Notes under the pieces: model-generated
Seen by the model: the letters and a program-made list of their open reading frames with translations, nothing else
Told to the model about the DNA's origin: nothing
The model's database searches: none
NCBI GenBank assembly: GCA_015698045.1
Contig: BLAL01000252.1
Location: 248,001 to 312,000, forward strand
Direction: 5' to 3'
Length of the DNA stretch: 64,000 nt
Source of the DNA: Rhizophagus clarus
Taxonomy: Eukaryota; Glomeromycota; Glomeromycetes; Glomerales; Glomeraceae
Shown here: positions 22,848-35,489 of the stretch, piece after piece
How positions within the stretch are numbered: position 1 is the stretch's first letter
Layout of the letters: each line of letters begins with the position of its first letter
Program-made: the position numbers and the translations under genes

Positions 22848-24430
22848 TTATTTAAAGGGATCGTCAGATTTTGCATTTAAATCTTCAATAATTTGATTAA
22901 TATTTGCAACATCTTCATTTAAAATACTAGCTTGCTGAATTTATATTGCATTAGCTATATCATTATCAGTTATAGAAGACAATACTCCAATTTTAACCTA
23001 ACAATTAAAGATTATATTACCGCTTATATTTTTTCACACATCTGCCAGATAATCAACAACTTCTTTGATATTTACCTTCTCCTTATTTATATCCTTTCCT
23101 TCTTCAAAAAGTTTTAAAATGTGTCAGCAATAGTTTCATTTATAATGAGCTTTAAAACTCTTAATAACTTCTGCATCAAGTGGTTGTAAGTGATTTGTAG
23201 TATTAGGAAGTAGAAAAGCTACTTCAACATGAATTAGCTTAAGTTGAGTAACTTCTTTACCATTAGCATTATTATCATAGCCAGTGACCTATATTTTAAA
23301 TGGAGTTAGTGAAGTTTCAAGAAAAAAATAATTTAATACCTTAATTTAAAGCACCAGTCATTAAAAATCCCATTAATTATTTATAACCTACTATATGATT
23401 GATATTAAGATTTAGAACTAGTGTCAGTATTATTATCATCAATATTATCAGAATTAGAATTAGGATTAGCTTACGTAAATTAAAAAAAAATATACTTTTA
23501 ATAATAATTTGTAAATTCTTCATAATTAAATTAAATTACAATGATTCTTTTACTTTGTTGAGAATCAATATGAGATGATATATTATCAATAAAGAGCAGA
23601 ATTTTTTTATTTTGCGCTCTAAAGTTATGATCCATATGTTAAAGTACTTCTTTAAAAATTGTCAAATTTATTTACGCTTTAGAGTTTGCATAATAATGAA
23701 CAGAAAATTGCTCTAAATTGATTTGTAAAAAAAGTTTCAGATGTTTCGCATTACTGATTACCCATAGCATAAGTTTATCAGTTCCTATTATGTTAGTACT
23801 AAGAAAAACTGTTATTCTAATTTTATCTTTCTTCTGGCTAAAAATAGGTTTTATTGAGAGTGTTTGATTTGGAGACATCAGTAAAAGAAACCTGTTTTAT
23901 CGATATTATAGATTTAATTAAGTGTAAATCAGCCTAAAAGTCTATGCAATTTCATTCGTTCTTTTACAAGAGATTCTAACAAAATACTTCCTGCTTTTCT
24001 ATATGCATGATATCTTTGAATATTGTTGTGTTTTTTAAATTTCTTAAGCCATCCATTCAAAAACACTAATTTAATTTCCTGTATGTTAAATATCTATGCA
24101 GAAACTTTTACTTTTTCTTTAATTAGTAAATCAGTTAAGATAATATCTCCCGCTATTGTATTTTCTACTCATAGATTCATAGTATGATCTAATGAAGGAA
24201 ATTTTACTTCTCTATACCTAAATTTTTAGGAAATTTATCAAAATGTTATTAAAAAAAACTGCTTACATAAATATTTTATTTGAAATATCAGCACTAACCA
24301 CGACCTTTCACTTGTCTTTTTCTTTTAAAATTTTAGATATAGTACTTTAGTCAAACTTCACATTAGAGTTTTTTTCGTTAAAATACTGAGCAACTTCATA
24401 ATGTTTTTTGTTTTATTAACTTTTGATCAT
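22848..24430 (-). pseudogene. Decayed pogo/Tigger-family (CENP-B/DDE_1) transposase
   Basis: Read on the minus strand across many stops and shifts, the order of a pogo-type transposase is clear. First comes a CENP-B HTH piece (HYEVAQYFNEKNSNVKFD, then TISKILKEKDKW). Next come KLVFLNGWLKKFKKHN and GSILLESLVKERMKL, then IYNIDKTGFFY with the first catalytic Asp position, then KDKIRITVFLSTNIIGTDKL at 23672-23878. ILLFIDNISSH (second Asp) and FLLPNTTNHLQPLDAEVIKS (third Asp region) follow, ending in DDPFK and TAA at 22848. At least eight in-frame stops show it is dead. It is the only recognisable pogo-type enzyme here and may be related to the transposase that mobilised 13170-16652; that link is inference. 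Confidence 0.75.
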
Positions 24431-26149
24431 TCATATATTTAATATTTAAAGTTATCATTAATAGCTGAATAGCATTGTCAATTGAGTGACATAACAAAGA
24501 AAAAATCTTAAGGAAAATGTAGATATGGAAAAAAAGAAATTTTGTATGAATTTATTTTCATACTGATTTGAAGATAATAGTATTTGTTCAGGTATCGATA
24601 AATTAAATTTGGAAATGATATGGATGAACAAAGAAGCAAATGATAATTAAATGATAAGAATCATAAGATTAATTTTACAACCAATCAGATTTGATTAATC
24701 TGTAGCTAATCAGAAATTAGTGATTATAGAGAGGACTAATTACTAACAAAAATAATAAGTACATTACAGATTATATAATGATAGTAATTATAATTATGTT
24801 GTGAGTATAAAGAGATAAATTAACTAAGTTAAAGTCTATTTCACAAAATTGTGTTTTTATATAGAAGTGTGATTATATAGGGTATGACTGTAAAGAGTTC
24901 TGATTGTAATACATAATTTATTATATAAATCAGCTAAATATAGGTCAAAAATATGCAAATTTATATAAAAATTTTGATAAAAATATATAATATAATAATT
25001 TAATTATAGATAAATAAATCTTAAATTATATATAAATTAAAACTTTACTTTGTTTAATTTAAAAGAGATTTCAAACCTAAAATATTTTAGATTTACTAAA
25101 ATTCTAAAACTATAATTTGTAATTTCAGTCAAATCTGAAATTCTAAAATCCAAAAATTTAATTAAATGCTAAAATTAATATTTTAATTTTAGTTAAAATT
25201 ATAAGCTAGTTTTATAGAAATTATAAAATTTCTTAAAATAAAAATCTATATTATACAAGATTTTAATTTCATTCTTATTAAAATAAATTTTTGTAAAATA
25301 ATATTGTCTATAATAAAAATGATTAGTATATTCAGTTTAGTTGGAATTATAAAATTTGATAAATTTTAACTAAAATAATAAATTTAGTCAAAATTAATTT
25401 TTAATTCTGATCAAATTTTAAATTCAAATTTTAGAAAAATCAATTTTAGAATTACTTTTAACTTAACTTTATTATAATAGTAATACATTAATAGTTCTTA
25501 TTTTTATAAATATATTTCTGAATTCTATCTTACTAAAAATAAGTTTTTTTTTAAAATAAAAATGAAAATTTAATTTTAAAATAAAAATATATGTAATTTT
25601 ATAAGAAAAATAAAATTTATTAACCAAAAAATATCTGTTATTTAAATATTATTTAAGTTTAGTATATAAAAAATTAATTTTTATTTTAATAAAAATTTTT
25701 AGTAAAAATAATTATTTAACAGTTACTGGAAATATTACAAAAAAAGAAGGCAAATTTTTTTTATTAAGGTTAGCAAAAAAAAATTTGTGGCACAGTATCC
25801 TTTTCAAATATATAGCACATATATATAATTAAAGTTGGCCAAAATTAATTAAGTTTGGTTAAATTTGCTGATCAATAATTTATAATTCTGGCCAAAATTT
25901 TGCTAATTCTGGCCAACTTTGTAATTTCGGCCTAAATTAAGTTAATATTGAAAAAATATAGATCAAATATAGCATTACATTTATATAATATAGTACTTTA
26001 ATTTAAAAGCAAAAATATAAACTTATTAAGTGCCTTTACAATTTTATAAAAAAAAATTCCCATTTAATCTTTATTATTCAATTTGAATCTTTATTTAAAA
26101 ATAGTTTATTTTCTTTATTAAAATAATAAATAATTAAAGATCAGAAATT
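24431..26149. other. A+T-rich DNA with a pogo-type terminus
   Basis: Near 24876-24894 the minus strand reads TTACAGTCATACCCTATATA, a pogo/Tigger-like end that may be the right terminus of the element containing the decayed transposase; its partner was not found with confidence. Beyond it (24900-26149) I see no gene. GGCCAAAATT/AATTTTGGCC words cluster around 25835-25945. Confidence 0.35.
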
Positions 26150-26840
26150 AATACCGTTACAAAAAATGCTAATTCTCCCATAAGTATTAATCATCGCATT
26201 ATAAAATTTGATATACAAGTAATTTAGACCCTCCTGAATAATATTACTTAAGCAATAAAAGGCAATTTACTTTGACTAAAGTATTGAAATTATGCTCTAA
26301 AATTTCTAAATGAGTAAGAAAATATAAACATTAATTTCTCCATATATATTAATCATAGTATTATAAAATTTAAGACACGAATAGATCTAATCTGCCTAAA
26401 CAACTTTACTTAAGCAACAAAAAGTAGTTTACTTTGATCAAAGTATTGAAATTACGCTCTGAAGTCACTAAACAGATGTAAAAAAATTTAGAAATTGAAA
26501 ATTAGTGCAGTTTTGTAAAATATATATTACTCTATGAATGTTTATTATATACTTAAAAAATTTATAATATAAATATTTTTGATACTTCTGAACAACATAA
26601 CTTAAGCCGCAGTAAGCAATTTCATTTTGCCAATGTACTAAAATTACGCTCTAAATATATAAAATAGATTTAGTTGTCAGTTCCATTATAAAAACGTGAG
26701 TTTTTTTTCAAATATTATACCTATATTTATAAAATTTAAGATCCAAGTATTTTGGATTTTGCTAAACAACTTTACTTAAGCAATAAAAGGTACTTTACTT
26801 TGATCAAGGTGATGAAATTTCGTTCTAAAAATTTATGTAT
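26150..26840. repeat. Four diverged tandem units of about 180 bp
   Basis: Units centred near 26240, 26410, 26600 and 26775 share ATTATAAAATTT, an ACTTAAGC(A/C)(A/G)(C/T)AAAA(G/A)GC segment and TACTTTGATCAAAGTATTGAAATTACGCTCTAAA with many substitutions. No coding capacity is seen. It is an old tandem duplication, probably the inside of a decayed element. Confidence 0.6.
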
Positions 26841-27226
26841 ATTTAAAAATAGTGTTTTTTTTAGTTTTTCATGTTTTATACAAAAACTACCTGAATAACC
26901 GCTATTACAAGCTTAGAAAAACATTTTCTACTCGTAAAATTACATATATTTTTATTTTTAAACCTGCATATTTTTTTATTTCTCAACTTCAATCTTGAAA
27001 AAAGTGTGTTTTTAAGAAAAGTTTTTCGTACGTTATAAAAAAAATTTTATTATTCAAGATCAGAAAGTAAGAATAGAAATTGATAGAACACATGATAATC
27101 TATCAATTTCTTAATTTGTATAAGTATAGTACATTAAAAAATTTAATGTTTAACTACTAAATGAAGTAATGCGATTGATATTACGCAAGATAATTTAATA
27201 TGAAAATGATCTGCATGTGACATTTC

Positions 27227-28170
27227 TAGGGCTCCGATCGGTTCGGTTCGGTATTAATGATTACCGAAACTGATCGGTAATTACCGAAAACCGAACCAAT
27301 TTACCGAACGAGTTTAGTAAAAAAATGTTTCGCAACGTTTAGCAAAAAAAAAGTTGCGAAACGATTTTTTCTTATCAAATCATCCATAAAAAAAACGTTT
27401 CGCAACGTTTTTTATTAAAGTGACAAAAAAAAATGTTGCGAGACGTTTTTTTTATATTAAATTGTTTTATAAAAACGTTTCGCAACGTTTTTAAATAAAA
27501 AGGAAAATAACGTTGCAAAACGTTGTTTTCTATATTAAATTTCCGATGTAAAAAATGTTTCGCAACATTTTTTACAAGTTTCGCAAAAATAACGTTATGA
27601 AACGTTATTTTTTTTATATTGAACGTTTATGTAAAAAACGTTTCGCAACATTTTTTACAATGTTTGCAAAAATAACGTTGCGAATCGTTATTTTTCATAA
27701 TAAATTGTTTATGTAAAAAACGTTTCGCAACGTTTTTTACAAGTTCCGCAAAAATAATGTTGCGAAACGTTATTTTTTTTATCAAATCGTTTATGTAAAA
27801 AACGTTTCACAACGTTTTTTACAAGTTTCGCAAAAATAATGTTGCGAAACGTTATTTTTTATCAAATCGTTTATGTAAAAAACGTTTCGCAACATTTTTT
27901 ACAAGTTCCGCAAAAATAACGTTGCGAATCGTTATTTTTTATATTAAACGTTTATGTAAAAAACGTTTCGCAACGTTTTTTTTTAACTACATTATTTACG
28001 TTTTTCTTATAAAAAAAAAACGTTTTTATTATCGGTAAATTGGTTTGGTAAATCGCAAAACCGATATCAAAACTGAAAGTTTCGGTTCGATAAATCATAA
28101 AACCGAAACTGCTCCGATACCGAAACCGGTCGGTACAGTTCGGTAATTACTGAAACCGATCAGAGCCCTA
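27227..28170. mobile_element. hAT-like element with ACCGAAAC subterminal arrays and hairpin core
   Basis: Termini TAGGGCTCCGATCGG and, on the minus strand, TAGGGCTCTGATCGG are inverted repeats, with GACATTTC duplicated exactly at 27219-27226 and 28171-28178. The subterminal zones are arrays of GGTTCGGT/ACCGAAAC words. The centre (about 27320-28020) is a tandem array with a period of about 84 bp in which CGTTTCGCAACG and CGTTGCGAAACG alternate and can pair into hairpins. No transposase is present. The TIR is of the same class as those at 8270, 17046 and 32885. Confidence 0.85.
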
Positions 28171-28328
28171 GACATTTCCAGTGATTGTTAATAATTCCAA
28201 TTATTTTTTATTATTTTTAAATTTTGTTAAAATTTTTTAATTAAAGTACTAATAGATTACTTATTTATTACAATTTATATTATTAATAAAGTTTTAAACT
28301 AATTAATTCAATTTAATTTTTAATAATA

Positions 28329-28486
28329 TAGGTTCTTTACTAGAAAAATGACCTTTTGAGAACTTTTTACTAAAAATTGAGATTTTATAGTTTTTTATTT
28401 TTCAAAGCTAATAGATTAAAATAAGCTTAACAATAAAATTTAGTTAAAAAATTTCTTAGAAGGTCATTTTTTTAGTAAAGAACCCA
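28329..28486. mobile_element. 158-bp MITE with TAGGTTCTTTACT ends
   Basis: The left end TAGGTTCTTTACTAGAAAAA and the right end, read on the minus strand as TGGGTTCTTTACTAAAAAAA, continue as an inverted repeat of about 30 bp (GACCTTTTGAGAA / GACCTTCTAAGAA). Flanks TAATAATA and TATTAATA form an 8-bp duplication with one mismatch. Almost the whole element is stem; no gene. Confidence 0.7.
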
Positions 28487-30781
28487 TATTAATAAGTTTT
28501 TTGGGATTAAAATTCTTAAAAAATCCTAAAATCTGTAATATAATAAGAATTCTTGAAAAATCTTTCTTATCGCTAAAGATTTCCTATTAAAAAAAAATTT
28601 AAGGAATCCTTAAAGAATAAAGATTAAAAAGAATCTTAGGAATATTGTTTAAAAAATCTTTTAGTGATAATATTTAAAAAAATTTAATATTACTAAATAT
28701 TTTATTTATAATTATTACATTTATTTATTTTAAAGTATTACAAATTTTGTATATATTATTTTAAATTTTTATATAACTTTCACCATTAGATTTTCTATTA
28801 TCATATTATCATCTTAATTGCTGTTTTATAATTAATATTATCATTATTATTATTATCATCTTCTTTATATAGTTTCAGTATAAATTTTTACTTTTAAAGA
28901 TCTAAAAAACTAACATCTAAAATAAAGAATAGTAATGAAGGTTAATAATAGTTTTACTAAAAAAACATGAAAAGAAAATTAAAAAAAAAGTTACTACTAA
29001 AATAATACTGAAATTTGCATATTTAAATTCATCTAAAAAAGCTAATTTTATATTTAGATTTCACATACCTAAACAAAGAAACATAAATAATTAATATAAA
29101 TATTTTTTCTTAAATTTAAAAAAAAAAATTTTATTTTACTTGCTGGCTCCTAATATTCAAAAACTTGAAAAAAAATTACTTAAAAAAATAACAAATAGTT
29201 AGTAACATTTGTTTAAATTAAAGAAAATCAAGACTGATTTTTTTTTACTTATTTGTATATTTCATATATGCTTACCACAATTTTCTTTTTTATTACACTT
29301 TAATGTAATATTTAAAGAACTATTTAAAAAAAAAACATAATAAACAGTTAATAAAATATTCATTATATAAAAGTATAATTAAAATATATATAAATATATA
29401 TTTTTTTTACTTTCCAAATTTTTATATCTAAAGATAGCTTAAAACAAAAAAAATTAAATAAACAATTAGTTATGTTTATTATATAAAAAACAAAAATTTA
29501 AAATATATATATATATATTTTTTTTTTTTTTACTTACATTTAATATATATCAAAATATTATGCTTTTAAGATTTGAAGTTATATTAATCCATTTTAAAAA
29601 AGTGAAACTAAAACATTAGTACCATTTTGTTAAAAAATTAATTGTTAAAACTTAATGAACTAGTTATTTAAAAAAAGAATAAAATAACAAAATGTTAAAA
29701 ACATTTTATTAAGAATTAATTTTAAAAAAAATTAATTTCCTTTACTAATTTTTCACACATTTCAATATTTTAAAGATCTCAACCATCTATAAAAAAAAAT
29801 AAAATAAAATGTTAGAAATATTTTATTATAAAATAATTATTAATAATTTTTTTTTTTAATTTCTTTTATTGATTTTTTTTATGAGTTATAATATTTCAAA
29901 AAGTTAACTATCTATAAAAAAGAAGATGATAGGAATTTCTTAAAAATTAATTAAAAGAGAAAAAATAAAATAAAATATTAATAAATATTTTATTAAAATA
30001 AATAAAAGAAAAAAATTATTTACAGAAATGTTACATCCAAAGAGTTGAAAGAAAGAAACATTAATAATAATATTTTATCATGACATTTATAAAAAAAATA
30101 TCTATGCGTATAAACTTAAAAGTTTTTTCTTAAAAAATTTTTATAGTATATACTTATAATAAAAGGAAAAAATAAAAATAGGTATAGAGAAAAAATAAGA
30201 ACAAGTAAAAAACAAAAAAAAGAACAAATAATAAAAAGAATAGAGTGAATAATAAATTAAAAGAAAGAAGAAAGAATATTAATTTTTTGTAAAAAATATG
30301 TGAAAAAAATTTCATTTTAATCATATAATATATATGATTTATTTTATATATTAATAAATTTATTTAATTTTTTGTAAAGAATATGTGAAAAAAGTTTTTA
30401 GATTTTAATCATACAATATATATGATTTAAAAAATTCTAGAGATAAAAAGTTTAAAATTCCTTAAGAAAATTAGCAAATTATAAAAATTCTAAGAATCCT
30501 AAAATTTTTTTAAAGAAACTTTAAATTTAAAAAATCTTTAAAGATTTTAAAATAATTTTAAAAATCTTTAAAAATCCACATACTAAAAAACTTACTGATA
30601 AAAAAACTAAAACTGAACTAATTTTATTTTAATTTAAGTCTAAATCAAAAAACTAAACTAAACTGAAACTAAATTTTTAATTTAAATTAAATGAATATTT
30701 TATAATTCATTAATTAATTATTAATTTACCTAAACTTAGCATTTTGCTACTAAAAATTTAAAGTAAAAAAATATTATTATT
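28487..30781. other. Extremely A+T-rich intergenic DNA, no gene seen
   Basis: About 2.3 kb with stop codons in all frames. Sub-repeats include AAAAATCTTTAAAGATTTT-like words (28500-28680, 30440-30590) and a duplicated segment of about 60 bp at 30290-30440 (ATATGTGAAAAAA, ATTTTAATCATA.AATATATATG). Confidence 0.45.
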
Positions 30782-30789
30782 TTAAATTA

Positions 30790-32677
30790 GGAATAATTTA
30801 TTTAACGCACCCCTTTGTTATAACGCACCCCCTTATCACATATTTAATTATTTTTATTTATTTATCAAATAATCAAAATAATCTTAAGCCATTAAGCGCA
30901 TTGCAATTTTTCATTATTTTATCATTTCGTCTCCAAGAGGCGTTCCTATAAAAAAAACCAATAAAAAATGTTAGAAATGTTCTTAAACAAAATTAATGAA
31001 AAAAAGAAATAAATCCTACTTTTTTGTCTTCAGAAGTCTCCAGGGGATGCTTCTATAAAAAAAAAAGACAATAGAGAAACATTAGGGAATGTTCTTAAAC
31101 GAGATTAATGAAAAAAAAAGAAACAACCCTTACCTTTTCATTTCCAGATGTCTCTGAGAGCATTTCAGGTATGGTATTTTTTTCTTGTTTTTTTTTCAAT
31201 TTCGTTTTCATATTTCATTTTTATTAACTATTTTTTCTTCTTTTTATGGTTTATCTTTTATTAATTTATTCCCCTTTTCTTTTCATTTTCATTTACTTTT
31301 TTCTTTTTCATTATTGCTCCTTTTTCCTTTTATTCTTATGATCATTTCATTCTTATCACCATTTTGTTCTCATTGTTGTTTCATCCTTATCAATCATCAT
31401 TTCATCTTCATCATCAATTATCATTTTATCCTTATCATCAATTATCATTTTATTCGTCCTTATCATTGATTATTGTTTCATACATCTGTTTTCATTGTTT
31501 CGTCTTTATCATTAATTATTATTTCATTCTCATTATCGATTTCATTTCATCATCATCATTTTGCCTCCTTTTTTTTAGGTCTTAGTTTTGTAAACAAGGT
31601 ATGGTGTTTTTTCTTATCTTTTTTTTCAATTTTGTTTTCATATTTTATTTTTACTAACTATCTTTTTTTCTTTTTATGGTTTATCTTTCGTTAATTTATT
31701 CCCTTTTCTTTTGTTTTCATTCACCTTTTTCTTTTTCATTATCGCTCCTTTTTCCTTTCATTCTCACGATTGTTTCATCCTTATTACCATTTTGTCTTCA
31801 TCGTTGTTTCATCCTCATCAATTATTATTTCATCTTCATCATCAATTATCATTTTGTCATTATCATCAATTATCATTTTGTTTGTCCTTATTATTGATTA
31901 TTATTTCATATATCCATTCTCATCACCAATTATCATTTCGTCTTCATCATCAATTATCATTTTGTTCTCATCATCAATTTCATTTCATCCTTATCATTTC
32001 ATTCCTATTATTGTTTTGTTTTTATCATCATTTTATTTTTGGCATCTTTTCATTTTTCCTCATCATCTTTTCATCTTTTTATTACTTTCTTATCATCTCT
32101 TCGTTTTTCATTATCCTTTTATTTTGTTCATCTCTCTTTTGTCATCCTTTCATTTTTTTGTCCCCTTCTTGTCATCTTTTCTTTTTTTTGCCTCTCTCAT
32201 TATCTTTTTATTTTCATTTCTATTCCCTTTCATTTTGTCCCTATTTCCTTTTATTTTTGATTCTGTTCCTTTTATTTTTGTATTTTTTCCCTCTTTTTTT
32301 CACTATCTTTCTTTTTTTTTACTATATTTTTTGTCTCCTATCATCTTCGTTATCTCCAATTATTTGTTTCTAATATTATTTCCATTATTTCTCTCTCTTA
32401 TTATTATAATTGTTAGGTTTCTCTTTTTTGTATCATTATTATCATTACTAATTATGTTAAAGATAAATAATTGTAAAAAATATTATCTTTGATAAACAGA
32501 GTTTAAAGGAATAAAGTCATAGTTTAATATATAAATTTTGTTATTTTTTTTGTACAATAAATTTTAGCTAATTATTTTAATTCTTAGCGATAATCTAAAT
32601 TAAACTGTAATCAATAAAATTTATCACATGATAGGAGGGTGCGTTACAATGCAGGGTGCGTTAAATAAATTTACTCT
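30790..32677 (+). mobile_element. TIR element, family A copy 2 (1.9 kb, uninterrupted)
   Basis: Left end GGAATAATTTATTTAACGCA and right end TGCGTTAAATAAATTTACTCT form the terminal repeat seen in copies 1 and 3. Flanks TTAAATTA (30782-30789) and TTGAATTA (32678-32685) are an 8-bp duplication with one mismatch. On the plus strand the interior is T/C-rich. It contains splice-like pairs, for example TTTCATTTCCAG before ATGTCTCTGAGAGCATTTCAG followed by GTATGG near 31135-31175, and TTTTTTTAG before GTCTTAGTTTTGTAAACAAG followed by GTATGG near 31570-31605. The long low-complexity frames (31185-32492) show only Phe/Ser/Leu/Ile/His and are not called as genes. Confidence 0.8.
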
Positions 32678-33109
32678 TTGAATTATTTTATAATTTATTA
32701 ATTGGATTTCAATAAACTATTAAATTATTTAGTAGTTTTTAATGCTTTTTTAAAAATAAAAAAAAATCATTAAATTAATTTAATATATTATAAGATAATT
32801 ATAAAAATCATTTTTTAAATACATATTAATATAATATAATATTTTTCAAAATAGTTTTTTATATTTATCTTATAATATACTAATTAGGGTTCTGCACGGA
32901 TCAGATCAGATCAGATTTTACTAGATTTAAATTTAATCTGATAGATTCAGATCTATCAATTTTAAATCCAGATCTGAAATTTAGATATATATTTGAAATC
33001 TGAATTTGATCCGCAGATCTAAATTTAAAATCTGGATCTGATTTGAGTTTAATCTGAATCTGACTTGAATTTAATCTGAATCTGACCAAATTCAGATTTA
33101 CTTAACAAT

Positions 33110-34200
33110 AAAAAAAATGATTTTACGCTTTTTTAAAATTGTTAACAGTTAATAAAAAAATGATTCTATGTTTTTTTTTAAAAATCATTTTAATAAAAGA
33201 ACGATTTTTAATGTATTTTTTAAAAATCATTTTAATAAAAAAATGATTTTTAACAGTTTTTTTTAAAATCGTTTTAATAAAAAAATGATTTTTAACAGTT
33301 TTTTTTAAAATCGTTTTAATAAAAAAATGATTTTTAACAGTTTTTTTTAAAATCGTTTTAATAAAAAAATGATTTTTAACAGTTTTTTTTAAAATCGTTT
33401 TAATAAAAAAATGATTTTTAACAGTTTTTTTTAAAATCGTTTTAATAAAAAAATGATTTTTAACAGTTTTTTTAAAATCATTTTAACAAAAAAAAATGAT
33501 TTTTAACAGTTTTTTTTAAGATCATTTTAATAAAAAAATGATTTTTAACAGTTTTTTTTAAAATTGTTTTAATAAAAAAATGATTTTTAACAGTTTTTTT
33601 AAAATCATTTTAACAAAAAAAAATGATTTTTAACAGTTTTTTTTAAGATCATTTTAATAAAAAAATGATTTTTAACAGTTTTTTTTAAGATCATTTTAAT
33701 AAAAAAACAATTTTTAACAGTTTTTTTTAAAATTGGTTTAATAAAAAAATGATTTTACATTCTTTTAAAATTGTTTAATAAAAAAAAATGATTTTATATT
33801 TTTTTTAAAATCATTTTAATGAAAGAATGACTTTAACAGTTCTTTTTAAAATTGTTTTAATAAAAAAATGATTTTAACAGTTTTTTTAGAATCATTTAAT
33901 AAAAAAATGATTTTACGTTTTTTTTAAAATTGTTTTAATAAAAGTATGTATTTTTTAAAAAAATTGTTTTAATAAAAAACAATTTTATGCTTTTTTAAAA
34001 TCGTTTAATAAAAAATAATTTTAACTTTTTTTTTAAAAAAATTGTTTAATAAAAAAATGATTTTTAAATGATTTTACGCTTTTTAAAATCGTTTAACAAA
34101 AAAAATGATTTTACTTTTTTTTAAAATCGTTTAATAAAAAAATGATATCAACGTTTCTTTTAAAAATTGTTTTAATAAATAAAAAACAATTTTAACAGAT
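33110..34200. repeat. 42-bp tandem array inside the element at 32885
   Basis: From 33180 to 33760 units of AAATGATTTTTAACAG, T8, AAAATCGTTTTAATAAA recur almost unchanged about 14 times; outer copies diverge. ATGATTTT and AAAATCGT alternate, so each unit can fold on itself. Some neighbouring units share the same variants (for example AAGATCATTTTAATAA at about 33515 and 33645), which suggests duplication of blocks of several units. Confidence 0.7.
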
Positions 34201-34718
34201 TTTTTCTAAATCGTTTAATAAAACAAAACAATTTACCTAAATTGTTTATTTAAAAAATAATTTAACGTTTTTTTCATTAAAAAACAGTGTTATTCAAAAA
34301 AAAATGCTGATTTCAGTATTTTTTTCCATAAAGTAATGTAAAAAACTGCTATTTTGGCATGTTTAATAGGTTGTGATTCTGTTTCAGCATTTTTTTTAAA
34401 ATTTTATAAATAAAATGTAGACCTGCCTATTCTGATATTTGTTTTTTGCAACTTGGTATATAAAAACACTGGAACTATTTATTCTGGCATTTTTTTTGCA
34501 ACTTCATATATATAAAACGCTAGAATTATCTGTTCTGGCATTTTCTTTTGCAATTTTATAAACAAAAATGCCTGGATTAATAGATCTTATGATCTGATCC
34601 AGATCTGGCAGATCTGATCTGGATTTAATTTGACAGATTCAGATTATACAATTTCAAATTTGAATCTGAACTTCAGATTCAAATTTGGAATCCAAATTTG
34701 ATCTGCAGATTATAATAT

Positions 34719-34862
34719 CAGGGTTGGGAAATTAGTACAGTTAGTACAGTTTAGTACAGTTTAGTACAATTAGTACACATAGTAATTAATATAAAATTTA
34801 GTACAGTACAGTATAAGTACAGCATCAAATTTTATCTAGTACATATAAATTTCCCAACCCTG
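34719..34862. mobile_element. 144-bp MITE with CAGGGTTGGGAAATT ends
   Basis: The left end CAGGGTTGGGAAATT and the right end AATTTCCCAACCCTG are perfect 15-bp inverted repeats. The interior consists of TTAGTACAG and AGTACAGTAC repeats. The flanks (TATAATAT, ATAATACT) give no exact duplication. It lies in the right arm of the element at 32885. Confidence 0.65.
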
Positions 34863-35489
34863 ATAATACTATAATCTAATTCAAATCTGACTGGATTAGA
34901 TCTGAATCAGATCTAATCAAATCAGATTTTTTGTAGAACCCTAACCCCCCTTTCTTTAAAATATTAGCTAATATATATTATTGCCTTTAGTAAATTATTT
35001 TTTTTTTTATTTAGTAATTAGTTAATATTAATATAATTCTAATTTTAAAAAAATGTTTAAATTTATAGTACTATTGCAAATGATAGAGTACAATAAAATA
35101 AGAAGTAAGTCATGCTATCAACTTGATGCTTAGTAATAAAGAAATAAATCAATATATTATTATAGATTATATATATATAATTTTCTGTCTTATTTTTAAG
35201 ATTTTTGTCATTTTCAACAATTGGCATTAGTTGTTTATGTAGAACACATTTAAATAACCACGCTACAACAAAAATATATATTTCTGAACTTAAGGTTTGA
35301 ATTATTATGACCAATATATTGGCTATATAGTCAATTCTTTCTATAATCACACACTTAAGATAGTTTATATTTAGCAATTATAATGAAATGTGATTATAAA
35401 CAATAAAATCTTATAATTAAATTAGTAATTTTAGCCAGAATTATAAATTGTTATAATTTGGTTAAATATTCACATCACAATAATTTTGT

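Larger units (their letters stand above)
32885..34943. mobile_element. hAT-like element with AGATCTGAAT subterminal arrays
   Basis: Termini TAGGGTTCTGCACGGATCAG and, on the minus strand, TAGGGTTCTACAAAAAATCTG match the TAG(T/G)G(T/C)TC(T/C)G class. Subterminal zones (32900-33100, 34570-34930) are arrays of AGATCTGA/TCAGATCT words. The centre (33110-34200) is an array with a period of about 42 bp (AATGATTTTTAACAG, T tract, AAAATCGTTTTAAT). The flanks (ATACTAAT, ACCCCCCT) show no duplication, so one end may have been rearranged. A 144-bp MITE is inserted at 34719. Confidence 0.7.

Noticed and set aside
31185..32492. Overlapping open frames inside family A copy 2 (also 7675-8282, 11048-12220, 38224-39559)
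   Set aside because: Low-complexity frames open in two or three phases at once, changing between copies of the element; no conserved protein is evident.
34936..34952. Telomere-like CCCTAACCCCCC
   Set aside because: A single unit at the end of a TIR element; its CCCTA is the transposon terminus, and no tandem array follows.
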